Positions 1 to 8,654 of a DNA stretch of 64,000 nucleotides are shown piece by piece. The stretch is from CBFHND01 sp965657085. GTDB lineage: Bacteria; Pseudomonadota; Alphaproteobacteria; Rhodobacterales; Rhodobacteraceae. Below the pieces are notes generated by a model. That model was not told the DNA's origin. It ran no database searches and saw only the letters and a program-made list of their open reading frames with translations. The position numbers were made by a program, and so were the translations under genes. The stretch lies in NCBI GenBank assembly GCA_965657085.1, contig CBFHND010000002.1, positions 124,001 through 188,000 on the forward strand, given 5' to 3'. The number at the start of each line of letters is the position of its first letter. The stretch's first letter is position 1.

Positions 1-354
1 ATCAAGGTCACCGTGGTCACGGACAAACGTGAACGGTCGGTCGCGGGCACCGTGTTCAGCGATGGCAAGCCGCGGTTTATCCAGATCAAGGGCATCAACA
101 TCGACGCCGAGATCGGGGCGAACATGCTCTATACCACCAACGAAGACGTGCCGGGCATCATCGGTCTTTTGGGCAACACCATGGGCAAGAACGGCGTGAA
201 CATCGCCAACTTTACCCTTGGCCGTGCCGAAGTGGGCGGCGAGGCGATTGCGCTTTTGTACGTGGATGATCCGATTGCGCCGGACGTTCTGAAGACGCTG
301 GAAGGCACGGGCATGTTCACGCAGGTGAAACCGCTGGAATTCGACGTGGCCTAA
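1..354 (+). CDS. serA: D-3-phosphoglycerate dehydrogenase, C-terminal part (partial)
   Basis: The reading frame is open from base 1, so the gene begins before the window; 117 residues are visible. They match the C-terminal end of long-form SerA: the end of the intervening domain followed by an ACT regulatory domain (LYTTNEDVPGIIGLLGNTMG, then a GVNIANFTLGR stretch). SerA oxidises 3-phosphoglycerate to 3-phosphohydroxypyruvate, the first step of serine synthesis, and the ACT domain is where serine or other effectors bind in the family. The gene ends at TAA and is followed 27 bp later by a strong hairpin terminator. The catalytic NAD-binding part is outside the window, so the assignment rests on the ACT segment. 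Confidence 0.85.
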   Translation: MKVTVVTDKRERSVAGTVFSDGKPRFIQIKGINIDAEIGANMLYTTNEDVPGIIGLLGNTMGKNGVNIANFTLGRAEVGGEAIALLYVDDPIAPDVLKTLEGTGMFTQVKPLEFDVA

Positions 355-381
355 CCCCGCCCAAAGCGCTAGGACTGGATC

Positions 382-410
382 AACACCGCCCTCAACGGGC
401 GGTGTTTTTT
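382..410 (+). terminator. Rho-independent terminator after serA
   Basis: A perfect 10-bp stem (382-391 with 397-406) closes a 5-base loop and runs into a T tract at 405-410. It directly follows serA and ends just before the ribosome binding site of the downstream phosphatase gene. Confidence 0.9.
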
Positions 411-425
411 GCAACGGAGGGCGCG

Positions 426-1157
426 ATGCCGGGCACGATCTATGCCATCGGGGATATCCACGGTCAGGCGGAAGAACTGGACCGTGTGTTGCACCTGATC
501 GAAACCGATGGGGGGCGCGACGCGCAGATCGTGTTTCTGGGCGACTACGCGGATCGAGGGCCGGACAGCAGTGGCGTTCTGGATCGTTTGATTGCCGGGC
601 GGGATGCCGGGCGAAACTGGACGTTCCTCAAGGGCAATCATGATCGCATGTTCGAATGGTTCATGCTGCCCGAACCCAAGGATGACCCCTACATGATGGT
701 CGAGCTGTATTGGCTGCACGCGCGGTTGGGCGGCGATACCACGATGGCCTCTTACGGTGTGGATGCCAGCGGTCGGCGGCGCGTCAAGGATGTACATGCC
801 GACGCGCGCGACGCCATTCCTGACGCGCATGTTGCCTTCATGCGTGATCTGGTTCTGAACCACCATCACGGTGACATGATGTTCGTGCACGCCGGCATCC
901 GCCCCGGTATCGCGCTGGATCACCAGACCGAGGAAGACATGCTTTGGATCCGTCAGGAATTTCACCATCACACGGGCCCGCACCCCAAGCTGATCGTGCA
1001 CGGCCATACGCCGGTCGATATCGCAACCCACTATGGAAATCGGGTCAATCTGGATTCCGGCGCGGGATATGGGCGGCCGTTGTCCGCTGCGGCGTTCGAG
1101 GGCGGGGTATGCTATGCACTAACCGAACGCGGTCGCATGCCGCTTGACCCCACCTAG
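426..1157 (+). CDS. PPP-family metallophosphoesterase (serine/threonine phosphatase-like)
   Basis: This 243-residue protein carries the full set of PPP metallophosphatase motifs in order: GDIHG near the N-terminus, GDYADRGPDS, GNHD, and HGHTPV near the C-terminus. These bind two metal ions and hydrolyse phosphomonoesters. Bacterial relatives include PrpA/PrpB-type phosphatases and symmetrical diadenosine tetraphosphatase; the sequence does not fix the substrate. The ATG at 426 is preferred because ACGGAGG lies 5-11 bases upstream, whereas a GTG at 402 would lie in the terminator of serA. The stop codon overlaps the convergent tdh stop by 4 bp. Confidence 0.85.
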   Translation: MPGTIYAIGDIHGQAEELDRVLHLIETDGGRDAQIVFLGDYADRGPDSSGVLDRLIAGRDAGRNWTFLKGNHDRMFEWFMLPEPKDDPYMMVELYWLHARLGGDTTMASYGVDASGRRRVKDVHADARDAIPDAHVAFMRDLVLNHHHGDMMFVHAGIRPGIALDHQTEEDMLWIRQEFHHHTGPHPKLIVHGHTPVDIATHYGNRVNLDSGAGYGRPLSAAAFEGGVCYALTERGRMPLDPT

Positions 1158-2191
1158 GTCCAGTCCAGAACGACCTTTCCCGACTTGCCCGATTTCATCG
1201 CTGCAAAACCCGCCTCGAAATCATCCACGCCAAAGCGGTGGGTGATCACGTCGCGCACATCAAGACCGTTTTGCAGCATGGCGATCATCTTGTACCAAGT
1301 CTCGAAAATCTCGCGCCCGTAGACCCCTTTGAGGGTGATCGCCCTGAAAACGATCCTGCTCCAATCCACCGGGCTCTTGCCGGGTGGAATGCCCAGCAGC
1401 GCGATGCGCCCCCCCATCACCAGCGCTTCAACCATCTGGTCAAGTGCAGACTGGTTCCCGCTCATTTCCAGACCCACGTCGAACCCTTCGGTCATTTTCA
1501 AACGGGCTTTGACGTCCATCAGGTCTTCTTCCGCCACATTCACCGGCGTGACGTCTGCCACATGTGCGGCCAGCGCCAGGCGGTCGGGGTTCACGTCCGT
1601 GATGACCACATGCCGCGCACCCACATGACGGGCAACGGCCGCCGCCATGATTCCGATGGGCCCGGCACCCGTTATCAACACATCCTCGCCAATCAAATCA
1701 AAGCTGAGCGCCGTGTGCACCGCGTTTCCCAAGGGATCGAGGATGGCACCGATGTCGTCGCTGATCTCGTCCGGCAGCGGCACCACATTGAAAGCGGGCA
1801 GTCGCAGATATTCGGCAAAGGCCCCCTGTTCGTTCACCCCGATCCCACGGGTCGCCGGATCAAGATGGAATTTGCCCGCACGGCTCTGTCGGCTTTGCTT
1901 GCCAATCAAATGCCCTTCACCGCTGCAGAGTTGCCCGATCTGCAGCCCTTCGACATTGCGCCCAATCTCGACGATTTCACCGGCAAACTCGTGGCCGGTG
2001 ATCAACGGAACGGGAACCGTTTTTGCCGCCCAGTCATCCCAGTTCCAGATATGGATGTCCGTGCCGCAGATGCCGGTTTTCCGAATGCGGATCAAAACGT
2101 CGTCAGGGCCGATCTCCGGCACCGGAGCCGTTTGCAGCCACAACCCCTCGCGCGCATGGGCCTTGACCAGCGCTTTCATCTCGTTGGTCAT
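1154..2191 (-). CDS. tdh: L-threonine 3-dehydrogenase, lacking the structural zinc cysteines
   Basis: This 345-residue medium-chain dehydrogenase oxidises L-threonine to 2-amino-3-ketobutyrate with NAD+, the substrate of the Kbl enzyme encoded just upstream. The N-terminal GroES-like half has the catalytic zinc ligands Cys42 (TGICGTDIH) and His67-Glu68 (GHEF), and the Rossmann motif GAGPIG is present. The lobe that in E. coli Tdh holds a structural zinc with Cys93, 96, 99 and 107 is present with identical spacing, but the four positions here are Gly97, Ser100, Ser103 and Asp111. The start overlaps the kbl stop by 4 bp, so the two are almost certainly co-translated. A second ATG four codons in is possible. 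Identity is secure from context and overall sequence. Confidence 0.93.
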   Translation of the reverse strand: MTNEMKALVKAHAREGLWLQTAPVPEIGPDDVLIRIRKTGICGTDIHIWNWDDWAAKTVPVPLITGHEFAGEIVEIGRNVEGLQIGQLCSGEGHLIGKQSRQSRAGKFHLDPATRGIGVNEQGAFAEYLRLPAFNVVPLPDEISDDIGAILDPLGNAVHTALSFDLIGEDVLITGAGPIGIMAAAVARHVGARHVVITDVNPDRLALAAHVADVTPVNVAEEDLMDVKARLKMTEGFDVGLEMSGNQSALDQMVEALVMGGRIALLGIPPGKSPVDWSRIVFRAITLKGVYGREIFETWYKMIAMLQNGLDVRDVITHRFGVDDFEAGFAAMKSGKSGKVVLDWT

Positions 2192-3375
2192 GTCAGGACA
2201 CCCAGCGCTTTGCCTGCGTCCTCGAATGCGGCCAGACCCAGATCCAGATCGTCCCGCGTCAACGCGGCGTTCATCTGGGTCCGGATGCGCGCCTGGCCGC
2301 GCGGCACCACGGGAAAGAAGAACCCGGACACGTAAACACCACGTTCGAACAACGCCGCGGCCATGTCTTGTGCCAGCTGCGCCTCGCCCAGCATGACAGG
2401 CACGATGGGGTGTTCACCGGGCAAAAGGTCGAACCCAAGGCGGGTCAGACCCGCGCGCCAGCGGGCCGTGTTGGCGAACAACTGCGCCCGCAGATCTGCG
2501 CCATCACGCACCAGCCGCAAGGCTTCGATCCCCGCGGCCACGATGGAGGGCGGCAGCGCATTGGAAAACAGGTACGGTCGCGCCCGCTGACGCAAAAGGT
2601 CGATCACCGGTTGTGGCCCTGCGATATAGCCCCCGATGGATCCGCCCAGCGCCTTGCCCAAGGTCCCGGTCAGAATGTCCACATCCACCCCGAAATGCGA
2701 GGGCGTTCCGGCCCCATCCGGCCCCATGAACCCCGTCGCGTGGCAATCATCCACCATCACCACAGCATCGTATTCCTGTGCCAAGGCGCTGATCCGCGGC
2801 AGGTTTGCCAGATACCCATCCATCGAAAACACGCCATCCGTCGCAATCATGATGTGGCGCGCGCCGTCGGATCGGGCGGCACGCAACTGATCCTCAAGGC
2901 TTTGCATGTCGTTGTTGGCGTAGCGGTATCGCCGGGCCTTGCACAACCGGATGCCATCAATGATCGATGCGTGGTTCAAAGCGTCTGATACGATTGCGTC
3001 TTCGGGGCCAAGCAGCGGCTCGAACAAACCCCCGTTCGCATCGAAACAGGCAGCAAAGAGGATCGAATCATCCTTGCCCAGAAACTGAGCGAGGTCCTTT
3101 TCCAGCGTCTGATGCACATCCTGCGTCCCGCAGATGAACCGGACAGAGGCCATGCCAAACCCCTTGTCATCCATCGCGTCCTTGGCAGTCTGGATCAAGT
3201 CGGGATGATCGGCCAAGCCAAGGTAATTGTTGGCGCAAAGGTTCAGCAGGTCGCGTCCCCCCACCTTGATCCGCCCACCCTGAGGGGATGTGATGGCCCG
3301 TTCGCGTTTGGTCAAACCCTCGGCTTCGATCTGGGCAAGCGTGTCGTTGATATGCGTCAGGAAGGTCTGGGTCAT
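2188..3375 (-). CDS. kbl: Glycine C-acetyltransferase (2-amino-3-ketobutyrate CoA ligase)
   Basis: This 395-residue protein is the usual family length. It is a PLP fold type I alpha-oxoamine synthase that cleaves 2-amino-3-ketobutyrate with CoA to glycine and acetyl-CoA, finishing threonine breakdown started by Tdh. The PLP lysine is Lys241 in TGTLGKALGGS; MVDDCHATG and NYLGL are family signatures. It lies between an XRE-cupin regulator (92 bp upstream, same strand) and tdh (4-bp overlap). The GGAGCC just upstream of the ATG is a plausible ribosome binding site. Confidence 0.95.
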   Translation of the reverse strand: MTQTFLTHINDTLAQIEAEGLTKRERAITSPQGGRIKVGGRDLLNLCANNYLGLADHPDLIQTAKDAMDDKGFGMASVRFICGTQDVHQTLEKDLAQFLGKDDSILFAACFDANGGLFEPLLGPEDAIVSDALNHASIIDGIRLCKARRYRYANNDMQSLEDQLRAARSDGARHIMIATDGVFSMDGYLANLPRISALAQEYDAVVMVDDCHATGFMGPDGAGTPSHFGVDVDILTGTLGKALGGSIGGYIAGPQPVIDLLRQRARPYLFSNALPPSIVAAGIEALRLVRDGADLRAQLFANTARWRAGLTRLGFDLLPGEHPIVPVMLGEAQLAQDMAAALFERGVYVSGFFFPVVPRGQARIRTQMNAALTRDDLDLGLAAFEDAGKALGVLT

Positions 3376-3407
3376 GGATGGCTCCTTTGACCCGCATATC
3401 TAACATA

Positions 3408-3465
3408 TCGGAGGTATTTCCGGAATAGGGGAAATTCGGAATGGCGGATTTATTCCACTATTACG
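3408..3465. promoter_or_regulatory. Candidate operator/promoter region of kbl-tdh
   Basis: The 92-bp gap between the regulator gene and kbl is AT-richer than its surroundings. It holds a TTCCGGAA palindrome at 3418-3425, with related GGAAAT/TTCGGAAT words repeated just beside it. The position suggests an operator, possibly for the adjacent XRE-cupin protein, but no consensus is known to me. Confidence 0.3.
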
Positions 3466-3467
3466 GA

Positions 3468-4031
3468 TTACGCGTCTTGGACCACCAGAAAGGCCCGCGC
3501 CTTGTCATGCGCCCTGATGCTGTGGGGTACATCGGCCGCATAGCGCGCTGTATCCCCGGCAAGTATCTTCTGATCCGCGTCTCCACTGGTCACAATAACC
3601 GCCCCTTCAAGGACAGTCAGATGTTCCCGCGCACCACGTGCATGTGGCTGGCTTTCCAACGCGCCGCCTTTCGCAAAGGTCAGCATGTAAACTTCGTGGC
3701 GCCCGGCCTCTTCGGGCGGTGACAGGATGCGGATGGAACAGCCTGTGCCACGGTTTTCGATGGTCGGCACATCGCCATCCCGCAGCACTTCGATCTGTGT
3801 CGGCGCGTCGCCATCGTCAAGAAGGCCCGCAAAATCCACTTGCAGGGCGCGTGTCAGGTTCCACAGGGTCGCAATGGTGGGACTGCTTTCGCCACGCTCG
3901 ATCTGGCTGACCATGGAGCGGCTGACACCAGACAGCTTTGCCACCGCGTCCAGTGAAAGGCCCTGCGCCTGGCGCGCTTGCTTGAGGCGGCTGGGCAGCA
4001 ATGTCAAAATGGCGTCAGAGTTTTCCGTCAT
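3468..4031 (-). CDS. XRE-family transcriptional regulator with C-terminal cupin domain
   Basis: The 187-residue protein has an N-terminal helix-turn-helix (about residues 14-68; LSLDAVAKLSGVSRSMVSQI then IERGESSPTIATLWNL). A small-molecule-binding cupin barrel follows (about residues 110-185; PHARGAREHLTVLEGAV, then GDTARYAADVPHSI). Proteins of this build often control nearby amino-acid or amine catabolic genes. It lies upstream of kbl-tdh on the same strand and divergent from a thiolase, so control of threonine breakdown is a reasonable inference, not shown. A promoter ends only 7 bp before the ATG, so the mRNA may be leaderless. Confidence 0.88.
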   Translation of the reverse strand: MTENSDAILTLLPSRLKQARQAQGLSLDAVAKLSGVSRSMVSQIERGESSPTIATLWNLTRALQVDFAGLLDDGDAPTQIEVLRDGDVPTIENRGTGCSIRILSPPEEAGRHEVYMLTFAKGGALESQPHARGAREHLTVLEGAVIVTSGDADQKILAGDTARYAADVPHSIRAHDKARAFLVVQDA

Positions 4032-4038
4032 GACGGAC

Positions 4039-4067
4039 TCTATGCTGACCCGTGTTCAACCTGTCAA
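4039..4067 (-). promoter_or_regulatory. Sigma70-type promoter of the XRE-cupin gene
   Basis: On the minus strand a perfect TTGACA (4062-4067) is separated by 17 bp from CATAGA (4039-4044). The expected start of transcription falls at or next to the ATG at 4031, and no Shine-Dalgarno sequence fits in between. Confidence 0.5.
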
Positions 4068-4135
4068 CTGACGGAACGTTTGGGGCTGACCACCGGGGCC
4101 GATCACAGCATAAGACGGGAAACGGAGGATAGATC

Positions 4136-5314
4136 ATGCAAGACATCGTAATTCTGGACGGCGCGCGTACGGCAATCGGCACATTTGGCGGATCGCTGGC
4201 GGGCACCACGCCCATCGACCTTGGCACTGTCGCGGCCAAGGCTGCGCTGGAACGGTCGGGCGTTGAGGCGACGCAGATCGGGCACGTGACATTCGGGCAG
4301 GTCATCAACACCGAACCGCGTGACATGTACCTGAGCCGTGTGGCAGCAATGCAGGCCGGGGTGCCAGAGACGGTTCCGGCCATGAACGTGAACCGCCTGT
4401 GTGGATCCGGCGTGCAGGCCATCGTGTCGGTGGTACAGTCCCTGATGCTGGGCGATGCGGAATTCGGATTGGCGGGCGGGGCCGAGAACATGTCGCGCGC
4501 GCCCTTCATCGTGCCGGATCAACGTTGGGGCGCGAAAATGGGGGATATTCGCACGCTGGACATGCTGTTGGGCACGTTGAACTGTCCCTTCGGCACCGGA
4601 CACATGGGCGTGACTGCGGAAAACGTGGCCGCCGAACACCAGATCACGCGCGAGGATCAGGACGCATTCGCCCTGCAAAGTCAGGAACGCGCCGCCATGG
4701 CCATTTCAGAAGGTCGATTCACCAGCCAGATCGCACCGGTCGAGGTGCGTGTGAAACGGGACATGGTCCCTTTCGAGGTCGACGAGCACCCCAAGGGGAC
4801 AAGCCTCGAAGCCTTGTCCGGTCTGCGTCCGGTGTTTCAGAAAGAGGGCAGCGTCACGGCGGGCAATGCCAGCGGCATCAATGATGGCGCTGCGGCCCTT
4901 GTTCTGGCAACAGCGGATGCGGCGGAAAAGGCGGGGCTGACGCCCAAGGCGCGGATCATCGGATACGCCCATGCCGGCGTTCGACCCGAAGTCATGGGCA
5001 TCGGTCCGATTCCGGCTGTGCAGAAACTGTTGGAAAAGACAGGCCTGACGCCTGCCGACTTCGATGTGATTGAAAGCAACGAGGCCTTTGCATCGCAGGC
5101 GCTGGCCGTGTCCAAGGATCTTGGCTTTGATCCTGCGCGGGTCAATCCAAACGGTGGCGCGATTGCCTTGGGCCATCCGGTTGGGGCGACGGGTGCGATC
5201 ATCACGGTCAAAGCACTCTATGAACTGGAGCGCATTCAGGGATCGAAAGCGTTGATCACGATGTGCATCGGGGGCGGTCAGGGCATCGCCCTTGCCATCG
5301 AACGCATGTCCTGA
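4136..5314 (+). CDS. Acetyl-CoA acetyltransferase (thiolase)
   Basis: This 392-residue thiolase II condenses two acetyl-CoA to acetoacetyl-CoA or runs in reverse. The acyl-accepting cysteine is Cys89 in NRLCGSGVQA; the C-terminal catalytic motifs GHPVGATGA (His) and CIGGGQG (Cys) are both present. Relatives act in polyhydroxybutyrate synthesis (PhaA) or in degradation of fatty and amino acids; no phaB or fad partner is adjacent, so the pathway is open. It is transcribed divergently from the XRE-cupin gene, with GGAGG about 10 bases before the ATG. A perfect inverted repeat follows the stop. Confidence 0.9.
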   Translation: MQDIVILDGARTAIGTFGGSLAGTTPIDLGTVAAKAALERSGVEATQIGHVTFGQVINTEPRDMYLSRVAAMQAGVPETVPAMNVNRLCGSGVQAIVSVVQSLMLGDAEFGLAGGAENMSRAPFIVPDQRWGAKMGDIRTLDMLLGTLNCPFGTGHMGVTAENVAAEHQITREDQDAFALQSQERAAMAISEGRFTSQIAPVEVRVKRDMVPFEVDEHPKGTSLEALSGLRPVFQKEGSVTAGNASGINDGAAALVLATADAAEKAGLTPKARIIGYAHAGVRPEVMGIGPIPAVQKLLEKTGLTPADFDVIESNEAFASQALAVSKDLGFDPARVNPNGGAIALGHPVGATGAIITVKALYELERIQGSKALITMCIGGGQGIALAIERMS

Positions 5315-5327
5315 AACGCAGTTCGGG

Positions 5328-5347
5328 CTGGGGGTTTCCACCCCCAG
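5328..5347. terminator. Hairpin between convergent thiolase and ubiB genes
   Basis: A perfect 8-bp inverted repeat (5328-5335 with 5340-5347, loop TTCC) lies 13 bp after the thiolase stop and 20 bp beyond the ubiB stop. There is no strong T tract, so it is a likely but weak bidirectional terminator. Confidence 0.55.
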
Positions 5348-5367
5348 TCCACCGCGGTTTGTCCTGC

Positions 5368-6900
5368 CTAAAGGAACCCTTCGGCCAACACGGCCAGAGC
5401 CGCCCCGGCAGAGGCCGCCAAAACGACACTCAGAACGATCCAACGCCAGAATGTCGGTCGCGGCGCAGGTTGCGGATTGCCTTGGGCAATCAACGCGGCC
5501 TCGACCAACGCAGGCAGGCGCGGCCCGAAACGGCCAAGCACACGCGCTGTTTTGGCGATGTCCGTCAGCACCGCACGTGGCCCGATAGATTTCTGGATGT
5601 AATCGGTGACGATCGGACTTGCGACTTCCCAGATGTTGATCTGCGGGTTCAGGGACCGCGCCACACCTTCGACCACCACCATGGTGCGCTGCAGAAGGAT
5701 CAGTTCGGTGCGCGTTTCCATGCCAAACCGTTCTGTGACCTCGAACAGGTAACTCAGCAGACGCCCCATCGAAATCTTGGTGGCATCCATGCCGAAAATC
5801 GGCTCGCCCACCGCACGCAAGGCACGGGCGAATTCATCGACATCCTTGTCGGCCGGTACATAGCCCGCTTCGAAGTGCACTTCGGCCACACGCTTGTAAT
5901 CCTTGCGGATAAATCCAAAGAGAATCTCGGCATAGACCCGGCGGGTGTATTCGTCGATATGGCCCATGATCCCGAAATCATAGGCAATGATATCCCCGTT
6001 CGGCGCGACCTTCAGGTTGCCTTGGTGCATGTCGGCGTGGAAATAACCATCGCGCAGGGCGTGGTTCAGAAACAACTTGAGCACCCGCTCACCCAGATCT
6101 CGGCGATCATGGCCCGCGGCGTCGATGGCTGCGTTGTCGCCCATGGGCACACCGTCTGCCCACTCAAGTGTCATCACACGGCGCGCGGAGTATTCCCATT
6201 TGATTGCAGGCAGCGCAAAGCCCTGATCGGATTTGGTGTTGGCTGCAAATTCGGATGCCGCCGAGCTTTCAAGGCGCAGGTCCAGTTCGCCACGGACAAC
6301 GCCATCGAAATGCTCGATCACCTCCATCGGGCGCAGGCGACGCGCACCGGGGGCGAAAATTTCGACGATCCGTGCCGCGAGGTAGAATGCGTCGACGTCC
6401 TTGCGAAAGGCGCGCTCAATGTTTGGGCGCAACACTTTTACGGCAACCGCTTCACCCGTTTCGGCCAACCGGGCCTTGTGAACCTGCGCGATGGACGCGG
6501 CGGCGACCGGTTCGCTGAAATCGGAAAACATCGTGGACACGGGCAATCCCAATTCCGATTCCACCTCGGCCTTGGCCTGCTTGATCGGAAAGGGTGGCAG
6601 TTTGTCCTGAAGGACACGCAATTGCACGGCAAGCTCATCACCCACCACATCCGGCCGCGTCGAAAGCACCTGACCGAACTTGATATAAGCCGGGCCCAGC
6701 GCCGTCAGGGCGCGGGTGGCGGGCGGCATTGCAGGATCACCCCTGTATCCCAGCCACATGAACGGCTTGCCCAGCGCCTTGGCCACGAACCGCAAGGCGC
6801 GCGGGGCCTCGAACGCATCCAGCACGACGTTCATGGCGCCTGTCCGTTCCAACGTCGCGCCTGTTCGGATCAGACGCCAGATGTTGTGAGGACCGCGCAC
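5368..6900 (-). CDS. ubiB: UbiB, ABC1/ADCK-type atypical kinase for ubiquinone synthesis
   Basis: This 510-residue protein has the UbiB/ADCK fold: the signature KxGQ motif (YIKFGQVLSTRPDVVG), an ATP-binding core with VAVKVLRP, the NLKVAPNGDIIAYDFG metal-binding/activation region, and a hydrophobic C-terminal anchor with two predicted helices. UbiB is needed for ubiquinone synthesis and probably acts as an ATPase extracting lipid precursors from the membrane. I chose the GTG at 6900, giving VRGPHNIWRLIRTGATLERT, because it begins 1 bp after the ubiE stop and matches the conserved family N-terminus. An upstream ATG at 6936 would overlap ubiE. Translational coupling to ubiE is likely. Confidence 0.92.
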   Translation of the reverse strand: MRGPHNIWRLIRTGATLERTGAMNVVLDAFEAPRALRFVAKALGKPFMWLGYRGDPAMPPATRALTALGPAYIKFGQVLSTRPDVVGDELAVQLRVLQDKLPPFPIKQAKAEVESELGLPVSTMFSDFSEPVAAASIAQVHKARLAETGEAVAVKVLRPNIERAFRKDVDAFYLAARIVEIFAPGARRLRPMEVIEHFDGVVRGELDLRLESSAASEFAANTKSDQGFALPAIKWEYSARRVMTLEWADGVPMGDNAAIDAAGHDRRDLGERVLKLFLNHALRDGYFHADMHQGNLKVAPNGDIIAYDFGIMGHIDEYTRRVYAEILFGFIRKDYKRVAEVHFEAGYVPADKDVDEFARALRAVGEPIFGMDATKISMGRLLSYLFEVTERFGMETRTELILLQRTMVVVEGVARSLNPQINIWEVASPIVTDYIQKSIGPRAVLTDIAKTARVLGRFGPRLPALVEAALIAQGNPQPAPRPTFWRWIVLSVVLAASAGAALAVLAEGFL

Positions 6901-6901
6901 T

Positions 6902-7654
6902 TTAAATCTTCCATCCGGAATGCAGGGCCGCGACACCCATCGTCAGGTTGCGATACTTGGCATTCTCGAATCCAGCCTGCCGGACCATATCCAGAAACGT
7001 ATCCTGATCAGGGAAGTTGCGGATCGATTCCACGAGGTACTGATAACTGTCGCGGTCATTGGCGATCATCTTGCCCATCTGCGGAATCACGTTGAAGGAA
7101 TAGCGGTCATAAGCCCATTGCATCGCCGGATTTGGCAGCTGACTGAATTCCAGCACCATCAGGCGTCCGCCCGGGCGCAACACGCGATAGGCTTCGTTCA
7201 AAGCCTCCTGTGGGCGGGTCACATTTCGGATACCAAAGCTGATCGTGTAAACGTCAAAGGTATTGTCCGGGAACGGCAGCGCCATCGCATCGCCCACGAC
7301 CCAATCCAGACTGTCCTGCATGCTGGCCGCTTCGGCACGCTTGCGCCCTTCGACCAGCATGGGTTCGGTCAGATCAAGAACGGTGGCATGACCGTGGCCT
7401 GCGCGTTTGAGAAACTTGAACGATATGTCGCCCGTGCCGCCGGCAACATCCAACAGCTTTTGACCGGCGCGCGGGGCCAGCCAATCCATCATCGCATCCT
7501 TCCAAACCCGGTGGATGCCCATGCTCATGACATCGTTCATGATGTCGTACTTGCTGGCGACAGAGTTGAATACGCCCTGCACACGCCCGGCCTTTTCGCC
7601 CTCGGGCACGGTTTCAAAGCCGAAATGCGTGGTGTTGTCGTCTTGATCGGTCAT
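6902..7654 (-). CDS. ubiE: Ubiquinone/menaquinone biosynthesis C-methyltransferase UbiE
   Basis: The 250-residue class I SAM methyltransferase shows the UbiE signatures VFNSVASKYDIMNDVMSMG at the N-terminus, the SAM-binding DVAGGTGDISF, and the C-terminal NLTMGVAALHSGWK. It methylates 2-polyprenyl-6-methoxy-benzoquinol in ubiquinone synthesis. It forms a tight operon with ubiB and is divergent from mutM, the two starts being 85 bp apart. Confidence 0.96.
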   Translation of the reverse strand: MTDQDDNTTHFGFETVPEGEKAGRVQGVFNSVASKYDIMNDVMSMGIHRVWKDAMMDWLAPRAGQKLLDVAGGTGDISFKFLKRAGHGHATVLDLTEPMLVEGRKRAEAASMQDSLDWVVGDAMALPFPDNTFDVYTISFGIRNVTRPQEALNEAYRVLRPGGRLMVLEFSQLPNPAMQWAYDRYSFNVIPQMGKMIANDRDSYQYLVESIRNFPDQDTFLDMVRQAGFENAKYRNLTMGVAALHSGWKI

Positions 7655-7739
7655 GGGTCTTGTCGCCTTTGATATTCGACCTTGTTATAGGGCGCTGGCG
7701 CGTGCGTACAATGCGCCCCTTGTCACAGGAAAGAACCCG

Positions 7740-8591
7740 ATGCCCGAATTGCCAGAGGTTGAGACAGTGCGCCGCGGCCTTGCGCCGGTCATGGAAGGCG
7801 ATGTGATTGCACAGGCGGACGTGAACCGGCCCGATCTGCGTTGGCCCTTTCCCGACCGCATGGCGGACCGTCTGACGGGGCAAAAAGTGCTGCGCCTGCG
7901 CCGCCGGTCAAAGTACATTCTGGCGGATTTGTCTGGTGGGGAGACGCTGTTGATCCACCTTGGCATGTCTGGGCGCATGTTGATTTCCGGCGATCCACTG
8001 GGACAATTCGTACATGATCACCCCGCACCGGCAAAACACGACCATGTCGTACTGCATATGCAAAACGGTGCGCGCATCACTTTCAACGACCCCCGCAGGT
8101 TCGGCGCGATGGACCTGCTGGACACGGCAACTGCGGACGCACACAAGCTGCTGGCGGTGCTGGGGCCCGAACCTTTGGGCAATGATTTCCACGAAAAACA
8201 CCTGATTCACGCCTTCAAGGGCAAGGCGTCGCCGGTGAAATCCGCGCTTCTGGACCAACGTATCGTCGCGGGATTGGGCAACATCTACGTCTGCGAAGCG
8301 CTTTTTCGCAGCAAAATATCGCCACGTCGCAAAGCGGGTCGCATCGCGGCGCACCGCGTGGCCGCCCTGGTTCCCGTGATCCGGGAGGTCCTGCAAGAGG
8401 CCATAGAGGCGGGCGGGTCTTCTTTGCGGGATTTCCGCCAAGCCGATGGAGAACTTGGATATTTCCAGCACAGCTTTGATGTTTACGGCCTCGAGGGCGA
8501 TGCTTGCAAAACGCCTGACTGCACAGGAACCATCACCCGCATCGTGCAGTCGGGTCGTTCATCATTCTTCTGTCCGAAGTGTCAAAGTTAG
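7740..8591 (+). CDS. mutM: Formamidopyrimidine-DNA glycosylase (Fpg/MutM)
   Basis: This 283-residue DNA repair enzyme excises 8-oxoguanine and formamidopyrimidines. The mature N-terminus MPELPEVETVRRGL contains the catalytic Pro2 and Glu3 and fixes the start at 7740; an upstream in-frame start would abolish activity. HLGMSGR follows. The C-terminal four-cysteine zinc finger is intact (CKTPDC, then CPKC). It is divergent from ubiE. Confidence 0.96.
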   Translation: MPELPEVETVRRGLAPVMEGDVIAQADVNRPDLRWPFPDRMADRLTGQKVLRLRRRSKYILADLSGGETLLIHLGMSGRMLISGDPLGQFVHDHPAPAKHDHVVLHMQNGARITFNDPRRFGAMDLLDTATADAHKLLAVLGPEPLGNDFHEKHLIHAFKGKASPVKSALLDQRIVAGLGNIYVCEALFRSKISPRRKAGRIAAHRVAALVPVIREVLQEAIEAGGSSLRDFRQADGELGYFQHSFDVYGLEGDACKTPDCTGTITRIVQSGRSSFFCPKCQS

Positions 8592-8654
8592 CTTGAAACG
8601 TGGCCAGCCCATGGTAAGGAACGCCTTCTAACGGGAACAACCGAGAGCAAAATC

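Noticed and set aside
5263..7095. 610-codon open frame on the plus strand opposite ubiB and ubiE
   Set aside because: It has no recognisable protein features and lies antisense to two well-identified genes; long antisense frames arise from GC-rich codon bias.
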